From Geofilum rhodophaeum (GTDB taxonomy: Bacteria > Bacteroidota > Bacteroidia > Bacteroidales > Marinilabiliaceae): a stretch of DNA of 64,000 nucleotides. Where the stretch lies: the NCBI RefSeq assembly GCF_002210225.1, contig NZ_MWUJ01000010.1, positions 62,001-126,000 on the forward strand, read 5' to 3'. Position numbers and translations under genes: made by a program. Below are positions 8,402-21,088 of this stretch, piece after piece (the stretch's first letter is position 1; each line of letters starts with the position of its first letter). The notes under the pieces are model-generated. The model made no database searches. It was not told the DNA's origin and was given only the letters and a program-made list of their open reading frames with translations.

Positions 8402-9142
8402 ATGGATAAGTGGATTATTGAGGTGTCTGATTTGAAGCGTTTTTTTGACGTGGGAGCCACTCGGGTTGAAGCCCTGAAAGGGGTTTCTTTTTCGATTAAG
8501 GAAGGTGATTTTGTATCCATAATGGGCAGCAGTGGTTCGGGGAAATCAACGCTTCTGAATATTTTGGGTGCCTTGGATCGCCCGTCAGCCGGTCGTTATG
8601 TGCTGGATGGGACTGAGGTCGGGGGCTTAAATAAGAATCAGTTGGCCGGGGTGCGAAGCCGGAAAATTGGTTTTGTCTTTCAGTCCTTTAATTTATTGCC
8701 GCGAACCAGTGCGCTTGAGAATGTTGAATTGCCTTTGATTTACCATGGAGGGATGTCGGCGCGTGAGCGAAGGCATAGGGCTGAATTTGCCTTGGAACAG
8801 GTTGGTTTGAGTGATAGGCTTAACCACACTCCCGCTCAATTATCGGGCGGTCAGCAGCAGCGGGTTGCTATAGCCAGGGCGCTGGTAAATCATCCGGTAT
8901 TGTTGTTGGCCGATGAGGCTACAGGCAACCTGGATACGCGCACTTCGTATGAAATTATGGCTTTGTTTCAGGATTTAAATGCTCAGGGAAAAACCATTGT
9001 GTTTGTCACTCACGAAAGCGATGTGGCTGCTTTTACGCAACGCATATTCAGGTTAAAGGATGGCCGGCTTGTTGCCAATGAGAAGGTTTCAATTGTACAG
9101 GATGCTGCCGGCTTGTTGAAGGCTAATATTGAAATAAGTTAG
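8402..9142 (+). CDS. ABC transporter ATP-binding protein (MacB/LolD type)
   Basis: 246 residues, complete ABC ATPase. It has Walker A GSSGSGKST, Q-loop VFQSFNLLPRTSALENVELP, signature LSGGQQQRVAIARAL, Walker B LLLADEATGNLD and the switch His in FVTHESD. The RTSALENVELPLIY stretch is typical of the LolD/MacB/FtsE group. The start at 8402 is chosen because it falls just after the adaptor stop and begins the family sequence; the frame is open back to 8324 inside the adaptor gene. In E. coli MacB the ATPase and permease are fused; here they are separate genes. Confidence 0.93.
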   Translation: MDKWIIEVSDLKRFFDVGATRVEALKGVSFSIKEGDFVSIMGSSGSGKSTLLNILGALDRPSAGRYVLDGTEVGGLNKNQLAGVRSRKIGFVFQSFNLLPRTSALENVELPLIYHGGMSARERRHRAEFALEQVGLSDRLNHTPAQLSGGQQQRVAIARALVNHPVLLLADEATGNLDTRTSYEIMALFQDLNAQGKTIVFVTHESDVAAFTQRIFRLKDGRLVANEKVSIVQDAAGLLKANIEIS

Positions 9143-9147
9143 GGGCG

Positions 9148-10368
9148 ATGGCTATGGGTAATTTAGTAAGAACGGCGTTGAAGGCAATGGGGCGCAATGT
9201 GATGCGGACTCTGCTAACTATGTTGGGAATAATAATTGGGGTTGCCTCGGTTATCAGTATGTTGGCCCTGGGTTTGGGATCGCAGTTGCAAATCCAGTCG
9301 CAAATTTCTGAGATGGGCAGCAATATGCTGACCATTATGCCTGCTGGTGGGCGTCGGGGCGGGGTGCGTATGGAGGCTTCGGCTACGGTTTTGCTCAGTT
9401 CCGATGATGCGGTTCTTTTGGAAGAGGAGGCGCATTATCTGTCTGATGTTTCTCCGTTTCTGAGTACTGGGGGACAGGTGGTGTCGGGGCCAAACAATTG
9501 GCCCACTCAGCTTCAGGGCGTGGCTCCGGCTTATTTAAACATTCGTAAGTTGCAAATTAAAGAGGGGGTTGCTTTCACCGTATTGGACATTAAACAAAGT
9601 GCCAAAGTGTGCCTTGTGGGACAAACTGTAGTCGAAAACCTTTTTCCCGATGGCCGGTCGGCCATTGGTCAGATTCTTAGGGTGGGTGCCGTTCCGCTAA
9701 GAATTATAGGTGTTTTGGAACAAAAGGGGAGCAATACTTTTGGTCAGGATCAGGATGATGTGGTGCTTTTGCCTTATTCTACCATGCAAAAGCGGATGTT
9801 GGCGGTGTCTCATGTGCACAGTATTTACGCTTCTGCTGTATCTGAAAATCTGTCTGATAAGGCTGTTGAAGAAGTAGAAATGCTTTTGAGTGCAAACTCA
9901 CGTTTGATCAGTAACGGCGAACCCGCCTTTGAAGTCCGTTCTCAGAAGGAACTGATTGCTATGTTCAGTTCGACTTCTGAAATGATGACTCTTTTGTTGG
10001 CTGCTGTGGCTGGAATTTCTCTGTTGGTAGGGGGGATTGGTATTATGAATGTGATGTTTATGTCGGTAACTGAGCGTACCCGGGAAATAGGTTTGAGAAT
10101 GGCAGTAGGGGGGAGAAGCTTGCATATAATGCTTCAGTTTTTAATGGAGGCTTTAATGGTGAGTTTTGGTGGAGGATTACTTGGTGTGATCTTGGGCTTG
10201 GGCGCATCCGCGGCCCTTGATCGTATTTTAGGCTGGCCGGTTTCGGTTTCAGAAACCTCGGTGCTGCTTTCATTTGGGGTGTGTACCGTTATTGGTGTGT
10301 TTTTTGGTTGGTATCCTGCCCGAAAGGCTGCGGCTTTGGACCCCATAGCAGCACTCAGGTATGAATAA
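9148..10368 (+). CDS. ABC transporter permease (MacB type)
   Basis: 406 residues, starting 5 bp after the ATPase stop. One N-terminal transmembrane helix (TLLTMLGIIIGVASVISML) leads into a large periplasmic MacB_PCD domain (about 45-275). Three C-terminal helices of the FtsX domain follow (around LLLAAVAGISLLVGGIGIMN, then FGGGLLGVILGLGAS and FGVCTVIGVFFGW). The end WYPARKAAALDPIAALRYE is the usual MacB-like terminus. These permeases work by mechanotransmission, pushing periplasmic substrate through the adaptor into the TolC channel. The substrate could be a lipopeptide, siderophore, antibiotic or lipoprotein and cannot be read from sequence. Confidence 0.93.
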   Translation: MAMGNLVRTALKAMGRNVMRTLLTMLGIIIGVASVISMLALGLGSQLQIQSQISEMGSNMLTIMPAGGRRGGVRMEASATVLLSSDDAVLLEEEAHYLSDVSPFLSTGGQVVSGPNNWPTQLQGVAPAYLNIRKLQIKEGVAFTVLDIKQSAKVCLVGQTVVENLFPDGRSAIGQILRVGAVPLRIIGVLEQKGSNTFGQDQDDVVLLPYSTMQKRMLAVSHVHSIYASAVSENLSDKAVEEVEMLLSANSRLISNGEPAFEVRSQKELIAMFSSTSEMMTLLLAAVAGISLLVGGIGIMNVMFMSVTERTREIGLRMAVGGRSLHIMLQFLMEALMVSFGGGLLGVILGLGASAALDRILGWPVSVSETSVLLSFGVCTVIGVFFGWYPARKAAALDPIAALRYE

Positions 10369-10406
10369 ATTGATTTACTTTGCTGATATTTTGAAAGTTG
10401 TGTTTT

Positions 10407-11447
10407 ATGAATAAAACTTGGGTGAGTTTCCTGAAGACAGGGATTGTTCATTTGTTTTTTTGGTTTTTCTGGTTGGTTGTGCCCTTGCTGTTTTCTATTG
10501 CTGACGGCAGGCCTATGCGGCCCTTAACGCATGGCTTTTGGATGCGTACCCTGGTTACAATGGCATTTTTTTATCTCAACTACCTTTGGTTGGTCCCACA
10601 CTTGCTTTTTGGGCGAAAAATGGCTTGGTTTATCCTCATAAATGTTTTTTGTTTGCTTTTGGTGGTGGCTGGCGAATGGCTCAGGCACGCCTTTGCTTTT
10701 GCAACGCCACCTCCCGATGAGTTTTTCAGGGCGGAGCCCAAACCGCCTCCCTTTATTGTGTTAAGCGGAATGCTGTTTTCTTATGGTTTTGCCATTAGTG
10801 TGGCTGTAGCCTTGAGGTCAACTTCCAGGTGGGCCAAAATGGATGCACAAAAGAGGGCCTTGGAAAATGAACATTTGAAATCGGAATTAAGCAACCTTAA
10901 AATGCAGTTGAATCCGCATTTCTTTTTCAATACACTGAATAATATTTATGCCTTAATTCAGGTAGATCAGGAGCAGGCCCAGGCGGCTGTTCATCGATTG
11001 GGCAGACTGATGCGTTATCATTTGTACGAAACCAATGCGGAGCGGGTGCCTATTTCCGGGGAACTGGAATTTTTGGACAGCTATGTGGCCTTAATGAGAA
11101 TGCGCAGTACCGCTTTGTTGGATGTTGATTTTTATCGTCGTGTGGAGGATCCCAATCGTATGATTGCTCCTTTGCTTTTGGTGCCTCTGGTTGAGAATGC
11201 CTTTAAATATGGCGTCAGTAGCGATAAGGCCTGCAGTATTCGTATCAGGGTGGTGGAGAAGCAGGGAGTATTGCATGCGCAATTTAAAAACAGCATATTG
11301 GAAGAGTCGGCGAGCGACCAATCGGCAGCCGGAATTGGACTTGTTAATTTGCGCAAGCGTTTGGCGTTGATTTATGCCGGCAGGTATCGTTTTGATGTCG
11401 ATACCAACGCTGGTCTTTATTGTGTAGAACTAAGTATACGTCTGTGA
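10407..11447 (+). CDS. LytS-like sensor histidine kinase (His_kinase family)
   Basis: 346 residues from the ATG at 10407; a TTG three codons upstream is possible but unnecessary. There are four predicted membrane helices in about the first 145 residues. A coiled-coil linker then leads into the family motif LKMQLNPHFFFNTLNNIYAL, with the phospho-accepting His at 171. The N-box is PLVENAFKYGV and the G-box GIGLVNLRKRL. This is the LytS/YehU class, which has no periplasmic sensor domain of size. The partner LytTR regulator begins one base after its stop. Its position after the exporter genes suggests it senses envelope state or the pump substrate. Confidence 0.93.
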   Translation: MNKTWVSFLKTGIVHLFFWFFWLVVPLLFSIADGRPMRPLTHGFWMRTLVTMAFFYLNYLWLVPHLLFGRKMAWFILINVFCLLLVVAGEWLRHAFAFATPPPDEFFRAEPKPPPFIVLSGMLFSYGFAISVAVALRSTSRWAKMDAQKRALENEHLKSELSNLKMQLNPHFFFNTLNNIYALIQVDQEQAQAAVHRLGRLMRYHLYETNAERVPISGELEFLDSYVALMRMRSTALLDVDFYRRVEDPNRMIAPLLLVPLVENAFKYGVSSDKACSIRIRVVEKQGVLHAQFKNSILEESASDQSAAGIGLVNLRKRLALIYAGRYRFDVDTNAGLYCVELSIRL

Positions 11448-11448
11448 T

Positions 11449-12183
11449 ATGAAAATTAAGTGTTTGGTGGTGGACGATGAGCCGTTAGCCCTTAGTCTTA
11501 TCGCGGGTTATGTTGAAAAAACACCCTTTTTGGATTTAGTGGGCCAGTGTTCCAGCGCTTTTCAGGTTTTGGAAATTCTAATGAAGCAAGCGGTCGATTT
11601 GTTGTTTTTAGATATTCAGATGCCCGGACTTACCGGATTGGAACTCACCAGGGCCATACCGCCTTCTACCCGTGTTGTGTTTACTACTGCTTATCCTCAA
11701 TTTGCGCTGGAGGGATTTAAGGTGGATGCGCTCGATTATTTGGTGAAGCCGTTTAATTACCCGGAGTTTTTGCGTGCTGCAACAAAAGGGCGTCAATGGT
11801 TTGATTTATTGCGGGGTGGAACTGTTTCGGGTTCTGTTGGAGAGGGCCATGGGAATCCGGTACGGTCAATAATGGTGCGATCCGAGTCGCGATTGGTGGG
11901 GGTGGATTTAGATCAGGTACAGTACATTGAAAGCATGGGGGATTATGTGAAACTGTTTTGCAAGGATGCATCTGTTGTTGTTACGCAAAGCACGCTGAAG
12001 AGTCTTGCCGATAAATTGCCTGCCAGTGACTTTTTTCGGGTACATCGCTCTTACATAGTAAACCTAAATGCTGTTGTGGCCATTGAACGAAATAGAATTG
12101 TATTCGGAAAGACTTATGTGCCCATCTCCGACTCTGTTAAGGAGGCCTTTTTTGCATTGCTGAATCAGCGTTTTTTAATGTGA
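11449..12183 (+). CDS. LytTR-family response regulator
   Basis: 244 residues. The receiver domain (about 1-120) has the acidic pair DDE near residue 10, the phosphorylated Asp at 55 (FLDIQMPG), Thr in FTTAYP and Lys in YLVKPF. The LytTR DNA-binding domain (about 145-240) shows VDLDQVQYIESMGDYVKLF and the FFRVHRSYIVNLNAV strand common to the family. LytTR proteins bind pairs of direct repeats as dimers. It is coupled to the kinase gene (1-bp gap) and is the last gene of the exporter operon. No obvious terminator follows in the 160 bp before the GH2 regulatory repeat. Confidence 0.95.
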   Translation: MKIKCLVVDDEPLALSLIAGYVEKTPFLDLVGQCSSAFQVLEILMKQAVDLLFLDIQMPGLTGLELTRAIPPSTRVVFTTAYPQFALEGFKVDALDYLVKPFNYPEFLRAATKGRQWFDLLRGGTVSGSVGEGHGNPVRSIMVRSESRLVGVDLDQVQYIESMGDYVKLFCKDASVVVTQSTLKSLADKLPASDFFRVHRSYIVNLNAVVAIERNRIVFGKTYVPISDSVKEAFFALLNQRFLM

Positions 12184-12345
12184 TCAGGGGGTTGTATAAG
12201 CGTTGTTGGCAATTCGACATTTTATGGCCTTAATTTGACAGAGGTTTGAGAATGAGCATTTTGCCGGATGCCTCGTGAGGTGTCTCGGGAATAAGTTACA
12301 GCCTTTTTAAAAAATGTAGTAGAGGGCCGATTAAGGAATGTTTAG

Positions 12346-15522
<3,177 letters not shown>

Positions 15523-15547
15523 TTATACAGCACAAGGATAAGTTCTT

Positions 15548-15594
15548 AAGGTTCGTGGAGCAGCGGCGCGCAAGCGCCGTGCTTTACGAACCTT
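15548..15594 (+). terminator. Long stem-loop after the GH2 gene
   Basis: AAGGTTCGT (15548-15556) pairs perfectly with ACGAACCTT (15586-15594). Inside, GGCGC pairs with GCGCC around a GCAA tetraloop, with one bulge and minor mismatches between. It starts 25 bp after the GH2 stop. The 3' side is CCCTTTA rather than a T run, so it may act as a transcript-stabilising or attenuating structure instead of a full terminator. Confidence 0.55.
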
Positions 15595-15710
15595 CCCTTT
15601 AGGGACTGAGCGTTGTTTAATCCTGAGCTTTTCGGCAATTGTGCGGTCCGGTTAAAAAATTTCCGATTATCTTTAAGCTGCTTTAGTGTTCATTTACCGG
15701 AGGAGTTGTT

Positions 15711-18700
15711 ATGATCAAAGTACTTTTGTTGACCAGCTTGTTGTTTGTTACTGCCTGGTGGGGACAGGCGCAACGTATTCTCGATTTTGATTCTTTTTCG
15801 ATGGAGGATGGCTTTTCGAGCAGCAAGCCCAATGTCTTTCTGCAAGACCGCAAAGGCTTTATCTGGGTAGGTACCTGGAATGGGCTTACGCGTTTTGACG
15901 GCTATGAGTGTGTCGTTTACAAATCGGGCATTGGTGATGAACCACGGACCATCAGCAACCGGGAGGTTACTGCTTTACTGGAGGATGAGCGGGGCTACAT
16001 TTGGATAGGGACTTCCTATGGCCTGAACCGGCTGAATCCCCAGACCGATGAGATTGACCAGTATCCTTTTGAAAGTCGCATTATGACGCTTTATGAAGAT
16101 GCGGAAGGTATGCTGTGGGTGGGCACCTGGAGCGACGGACTTTTTCGTGTCGATCCTGAAACGGGTGAAGCAGAGTCGTTTTTAACAGGAAGCGTTATTA
16201 ATGATGTGGTGGAAGATCTCAATGGGGAACTTTGGGTAGCCACCTACAATGGACTGGTTAATTTGAATCGTGCCACAAAGGCATTTGTACGCTTTATCCC
16301 AAATCCGGAGGAGCCGGAGCGGTCGATCAACAACACTACGCTGACTCAGTTGGCCTTGGGGGCCAACGGGGAATTGTGGATTGGGTCGTGGGGAGGCGGT
16401 GTCAGCCGTATGCGGCCTCAGCTTGATAAGGACAGTCTGCGTTTTGAGCATTTTATGGTGCGTGAGGGAAGGGGCAGTCTGCGCTCCAACGATGTTTATC
16501 GCTTGCATTACGATTTTCTTGGGAATTTGTGGATCGGAACCTGGGATGAGGGCCTGGCTCTTTTAGATTCGACAGAGCAAAAGAAGTCGCCCGGCGACGC
16601 ATTTTTTCAAACCTTCGTCAGTGACCTGTCCGACCCCTACAGTATTTCGGGCAACAATATATCGGCCCTAATGGTGGACCGTTCTGGCATTTTATGGGTG
16701 GGCAGCGCCGAAATCGACAGGACTTCGGTTTTACAATCGGGCATAAAGCGGTACAGCACTGCTCAAGGGGGGGATCCCGGCTTGTCCCTTCAGAGTCCGG
16801 TACGGTCCTTTGCCGGCGACGACGCCGGCAATTTGTGGGTAGGCACCGCTAATGAGCTGTTGCACTACCAAAAAATGGAGGAGGGTTATCGCTTGATGAA
16901 CAGAATTCCCAACCAGCGGTACCGGACCGGTAACCAATGGTTTCAATCCAACTCGGTGCTGGCTTTGGAGGTTACTCCCGATGGATTGTTGGTGGGGACC
17001 GACGATGCCGGTTTGCTTTTTTATTCGAAGGAGGACTTGGAGCGCGGAGATTTCTCTTCCTTTGTTGGGTTTAATTCGTTAACGAACAGTGCCTTGCCCG
17101 GGAATAAGATCAACAGTCTGGTGTGGTCGCGTAAGTATCCCAATACCTTGTGGATCGGCACCATGCAATCGGGTTTTGTGCGTGCGGTTAAGGAGGGAGA
17201 CACCTTTCGCTTTGAAGCTTTCCGGTCGGGCAATGCCGGACTTACCGACGACAACATCCGTGCTGTGCTTGAAGATCGGGACGGGATAGTCTGGATTGCC
17301 ACCCAAAGGGGACTCAATCGTTATGACCCTGTTACGGGACAGCTCTCTACCTATTTGTTTTCGAGGGTAAACGATAGAACCATTAACGATAATGTGGTGA
17401 ACTGCCTGCTCGAAGACAAGGCCGGCAATTTATGGATTGGAACCAACACAGGGCTCAACCGTAAGGTCGAAAGCTATAACAGCGGCAACGATCCGCAGAT
17501 TTCATTTAAGCGCTATCCGGGCTATGACTATGTTGGTAGTGAGCTTATAATGAATATGATGGAAGGGGATGGTGATTTTCTGTATTTGGGCTTTTACGAA
17601 GGCTTGGTAAAGTTCGATTTTCAGAAGGAAGAGGTGGTGGAAACCTATATGATGCGTGAGTATCAGCGCATCGGGATGGAACGAAATGCTTCCTTTGTAG
17701 ATGTTAACCATAAAATGTTTATGGGTGGAACCAATGGTTTTATTTCTTTTTATCCCGAGGATTTAGATAATCTGTCGCTGCCACCGGAGGTAACTCTTAC
17801 CGATGTGTTGCTGACCAATGAGAGCATTAGGACTTTTTTGCCCGAAGGCAAAAAAGAGGGCTTCGATACCTCGGTGCCTTATGCTGAGGAGCTGACCTTT
17901 TCGTACGACGACCGCATCATAACTTTTGTATTCTCAGCTATGGATTTTAAAAGTCCTGAGCGCAACAGCTACAGTTATATTCTGGAGGGCTTCGATACGG
18001 AATGGAATTACGTGGGACAGCGCAATACTGCGACCTACACCAATGTGCCGCACGGTACCTATCGCTTTATGGTAAAGGGGGTTAACAGCGATGGAATGGA
18101 GAGTGAACAAGCCGCAGTACTCAGGGTCCATATTCTGCCTCCCTGGTGGGAGACGCCCTGGGCTTATGCGGCTTACCTGTTGGTCTTACTGGGACTCTTG
18201 TACTTTTTCAAGCGCTATTCGCTTATTCGTCAAAAAGAAAAGGGTAAGTTGATGCTCGAAAAGGTGGCCCACGATAAGGAAGAGGAGCTGTACGAAATGA
18301 AGGTGCACTTTTTCACCAACATCACCCATGAGTTTCGTACCCCGCTTACCCTTATTCTGGGGCCTGCCGAAGAAGCCCTGGCCCGAAACGACTTGCCGGC
18401 TCCCGTGCGAAAATCCTTCGAGCTGATTCAGCGGAATACCCGTCGTCTGTTGCGTTTGGTTAATCAGCTGATGGAGTTTAGGAAGGTGGAAAAAGGAAAG
18501 ATGGAGCTGTTTCTGCAGCACTGCAACGTGGTGCCCATATTCAACGAAATGGAGGAAGCCTTCCGGCCCATTGCCCGTTCGCGCAACATTGGTTTTCAAA
18601 TGCATTACGAACCCTCAGAAATCAGGATGTGGGTCGATCGCGACAAGTTTGAAAAAGTGCTGTACAACTTGTTGTCGAATGCTTTTAAATTTGTGGATGA

Positions 18701-19880
18701 GGAGGGCAAGGTGGATTTACATATTGCCCTGGAAGACAGTCCGGCCCTGGCTGCCCCGGTTCTTGCGGTGGAGGTCAGCGACACGGGTATTGGTATTCGT
18801 AAGGATCAGCAGGAGCTTATCTTTGACCGTTTTTATCAGGTCAATGAAAAGTTGACCCAGAGCACGGGAGGTATTGGTCTGTTTTTGTGCAAGTCCTTTG
18901 TAGAGCAGCACCTGGGGCGCATAGAGGTAGAAAGTGAACCGGGACAGGGGACCACCTTCCGTTTTGAGATACCTGTAGACCTTGATCAGCGATTGGGAAG
19001 CAGTGCCGTACGCTCCTCTGGGGATATGGAGCATTCGGCGCCCTGGCAAGAAGATGTTGGTGAAGCTGAAACGCTGAGTGAAGATCCCGGGCAGGAGGAG
19101 GACGAGCAAAAGCCTGTGGTACTGGTGGTAGAAGACGATGCCGATTTGTCGGACTTTATTTCGGAAGGTTTATCGACCTTGTTTTCGGTGCACGTTGCGG
19201 CCAACGGTAGTGAGGGACTTGAAATGGCGCGGAGACTTGCTCCGGAACTCATTATTTCAGACATTATGATGCCTGTAATGGATGGTTTTGAAATGGGTAA
19301 ATCTTTACGCAACGATTTGGATACCTCGCACATCCCCCTGGTATTTTTAACCGCAAAAACCATGCGCGAAGATGAAATTGAAGGTTTGCGTATTGGAGCA
19401 GTCGATTATATTTACAAACCCTTTAGTATGGAGAGTCTTCGTTTAAAGGTGGTGAATATTCTCGAAGCACGTGGAAGTGTGAAGGAAAAATACCGGACCG
19501 AAGAGTTGCTGGAGCCGGAGAAGATTACGCTGTCGTCGCTCGATGAAGAATTTTTGCGCAACGCTGTGTCCGTGGTCGATAAGTTTATGGACGACCCGGG
19601 TCTGGATGTGGAAAAGCTCAGCGAAGAGTTGTCCCTATCGTCGAACCAGACCTATCGAAAGATTAAAGCCTTGACCGGTTACACCGCCAAAGAATTTATT
19701 CGGGTACAGCGACTCAAAATTGCGGCACAATTGCTGGTGCAAAAGAAGCGTACCATTTCGGAAATAATTTACATGGTTGGGTTTTCGAGCCCCTCCTACT
19801 TTTCGCGTTGTTTTAAAGACCAATATGGGTGTACCCCTTCGGAGTACATCGATAAGCAAGATTTAAAGTTGGATAATTAA
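15711..19880 (+). CDS. Hybrid two-component system regulator (HTCS), PUL sensor/activator
   Basis: 1389 residues. Order: signal peptide (about 1-20); two-component-regulator propeller repeats (25-690), seen as recurring GLTRFDG, IWIGTSYGLNRLNP and LWVGTWSDGLFRVD units; Y_Y_Y domain (about 700-790). Next come a transmembrane helix (about 805-830); HisKA with His873 in NITHEFRTPLTLILG; and HATPase with N-box NLLSNAFKF and GIGLFLCKSFV. The receiver follows with Asp1184 in IISDIMMPVMDG, and the AraC HTH domain is C-terminal (about 1290-1385, ending near FSSPSYFSRCFKDQYGCTPSEY). The periplasmic propeller binds an oligosaccharide cue and the AraC domain activates PUL genes. Targets are most likely the adjacent GH105 and SusC/SusD genes. 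GH105 starts 10 bp after its stop. Confidence 0.96.
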   Translation: MIKVLLLTSLLFVTAWWGQAQRILDFDSFSMEDGFSSSKPNVFLQDRKGFIWVGTWNGLTRFDGYECVVYKSGIGDEPRTISNREVTALLEDERGYIWIGTSYGLNRLNPQTDEIDQYPFESRIMTLYEDAEGMLWVGTWSDGLFRVDPETGEAESFLTGSVINDVVEDLNGELWVATYNGLVNLNRATKAFVRFIPNPEEPERSINNTTLTQLALGANGELWIGSWGGGVSRMRPQLDKDSLRFEHFMVREGRGSLRSNDVYRLHYDFLGNLWIGTWDEGLALLDSTEQKKSPGDAFFQTFVSDLSDPYSISGNNISALMVDRSGILWVGSAEIDRTSVLQSGIKRYSTAQGGDPGLSLQSPVRSFAGDDAGNLWVGTANELLHYQKMEEGYRLMNRIPNQRYRTGNQWFQSNSVLALEVTPDGLLVGTDDAGLLFYSKEDLERGDFSSFVGFNSLTNSALPGNKINSLVWSRKYPNTLWIGTMQSGFVRAVKEGDTFRFEAFRSGNAGLTDDNIRAVLEDRDGIVWIATQRGLNRYDPVTGQLSTYLFSRVNDRTINDNVVNCLLEDKAGNLWIGTNTGLNRKVESYNSGNDPQISFKRYPGYDYVGSELIMNMMEGDGDFLYLGFYEGLVKFDFQKEEVVETYMMREYQRIGMERNASFVDVNHKMFMGGTNGFISFYPEDLDNLSLPPEVTLTDVLLTNESIRTFLPEGKKEGFDTSVPYAEELTFSYDDRIITFVFSAMDFKSPERNSYSYILEGFDTEWNYVGQRNTATYTNVPHGTYRFMVKGVNSDGMESEQAAVLRVHILPPWWETPWAYAAYLLVLLGLLYFFKRYSLIRQKEKGKLMLEKVAHDKEEELYEMKVHFFTNITHEFRTPLTLILGPAEEALARNDLPAPVRKSFELIQRNTRRLLRLVNQLMEFRKVEKGKMELFLQHCNVVPIFNEMEEAFRPIARSRNIGFQMHYEPSEIRMWVDRDKFEKVLYNLLSNAFKFVDEEGKVDLHIALEDSPALAAPVLAVEVSDTGIGIRKDQQELIFDRFYQVNEKLTQSTGGIGLFLCKSFVEQHLGRIEVESEPGQGTTFRFEIPVDLDQRLGSSAVRSSGDMEHSAPWQEDVGEAETLSEDPGQEEDEQKPVVLVVEDDADLSDFISEGLSTLFSVHVAANGSEGLEMARRLAPELIISDIMMPVMDGFEMGKSLRNDLDTSHIPLVFLTAKTMREDEIEGLRIGAVDYIYKPFSMESLRLKVVNILEARGSVKEKYRTEELLEPEKITLSSLDEEFLRNAVSVVDKFMDDPGLDVEKLSEELSLSSNQTYRKIKALTGYTAKEFIRVQRLKIAAQLLVQKKRTISEIIYMVGFSSPSYFSRCFKDQYGCTPSEYIDKQDLKLDN

Positions 19881-19890
19881 TTAGATAGCT

Positions 19891-21027
19891 ATGATGAAAA
19901 ATCGATTAAAATTGACACTCGCAGCAGCGTCTCTGCTGTTTGCCGCCACCAGTTGTTCTTCGGACAACAATGATTTGCCCCTGGCAGCGGATGTGTTGGA
20001 AGTGATGACCCGTGTCAATAACCATTGGCAAAGCAGTAATCCCGAGCATGGTCGGGCATTTTGGGACAATGCCGCTTACCATACCGGAAATATGGAAGCC
20101 TATTTTGTTACCGGTAACCAGGAGTGGTTAAACTATTCCATAGCCTGGTCGGAGCGCAACCAATGGAAGGGTGCGCAGTCGGACAACCGTGCTGAATGGA
20201 AATACCATTACGGCGAATCGCACGATTTTGTGCTGTTTGGCGACTGGCAAATTTGTTTTCAGACTTACATCGATATTTATAACATTAAGCAGGAAGAGCA
20301 CATGATAGCCCGTGCGCTTGAGGTCATGGAATATCAGATGGCTACCGACTCTTCGGATTACTGGTGGTGGGCCGATGGTCTTTATATGGTAATGCCGGTA
20401 ATGACCAAGTTGTATAAGCATACCGGGGACGAGCTTTATCTGGATAAGTTGTACGAGTACTTCAGCTATGCCAAATCCATTATGTACGATGAAGAAACTG
20501 GTCTGTTTTTCCGCGACGGAAAGTACATTTATCCCAAACATAAGAGTTTGAATGGCCTTAAGGATTTTTGGGCCAGAGGCGACGGTTGGGTCTTTGCCGG
20601 TTTGGCTAAAATATTGGCCGATTTACCGGCCGATCATGAGCACCGGGCCGAGTACCTGGCCATTTACCAGAAGATGGCCGAAACACTGGCAGACATTCAA
20701 CAGGAGGGTGGGTACTGGACCCGCAGTCTGCTGGATCCCGAGCATGCTCCCGGCTACGAAACCAGCGGTACTGCCTTCTTTACCTATGGCTACTTGTGGG
20801 GCATCAACAACGGACTGCTCAGCAAGGACACTTATTTGCCGGTAGCACTCAAAAGCTGGGACTATTTGGTTAACGTGGCGGTTCAGGAAGATGGTCGCCT
20901 GGGGTATGTGCAACCCATCGGCGAACGCGCCATTCCCGGTCAGGTGGTGGATGTGAACTCTACTTCCAACTTCGGCGTAGGCGCCTTCTTGCTGGCGGCC
21001 TCTGAAATGTACCGTTTGGTGAAATAA
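19891..21027 (+). CDS. GH105 (GH88-like) unsaturated rhamnogalacturonyl/uronyl hydrolase, lipoprotein
   Basis: 378 residues. The lipoprotein signal has Cys at about 22 (lipobox AATSC) followed by SSDNND. The body is an (alpha/alpha)6-barrel of GH105/GH88 type: WWWADGLYM contains the likely general acid Asp162, followed by FWARGDGWVFAGL and ETSGTAFFTYGYLWG near the end of the active site. The family removes the 4,5-unsaturated uronic acid left by polysaccharide lyases at the non-reducing end (rhamnogalacturonan, ulvan or arabinogalactan-derived glucuronate). Length is normal for GH105. It sits 10 bp behind the HTCS gene, unusual tight coupling of sensor and enzyme. Membrane anchoring suggests it acts in the periplasm or on the cell surface. 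Confidence 0.87.
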   Translation: MMKNRLKLTLAAASLLFAATSCSSDNNDLPLAADVLEVMTRVNNHWQSSNPEHGRAFWDNAAYHTGNMEAYFVTGNQEWLNYSIAWSERNQWKGAQSDNRAEWKYHYGESHDFVLFGDWQICFQTYIDIYNIKQEEHMIARALEVMEYQMATDSSDYWWWADGLYMVMPVMTKLYKHTGDELYLDKLYEYFSYAKSIMYDEETGLFFRDGKYIYPKHKSLNGLKDFWARGDGWVFAGLAKILADLPADHEHRAEYLAIYQKMAETLADIQQEGGYWTRSLLDPEHAPGYETSGTAFFTYGYLWGINNGLLSKDTYLPVALKSWDYLVNVAVQEDGRLGYVQPIGERAIPGQVVDVNSTSNFGVGAFLLAASEMYRLVK

Positions 21028-21049
21028 TCTTAAGGCCTGTTTTGGCTTT

Positions 21050-21088
21050 AAAGCCGGGTGTCACTTGCTGACATCCGGCTTTTTCTTT
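21050..21088 (+). terminator. Intrinsic terminator after GH105
   Basis: A 13-bp stem (AAAGCCGGGTGTC with GACATCCGGCTTT, one G:T) closes on about 7 bases and is followed by TTCTTT. It separates the HTCS/GH105 transcript from SusC. Confidence 0.85.
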
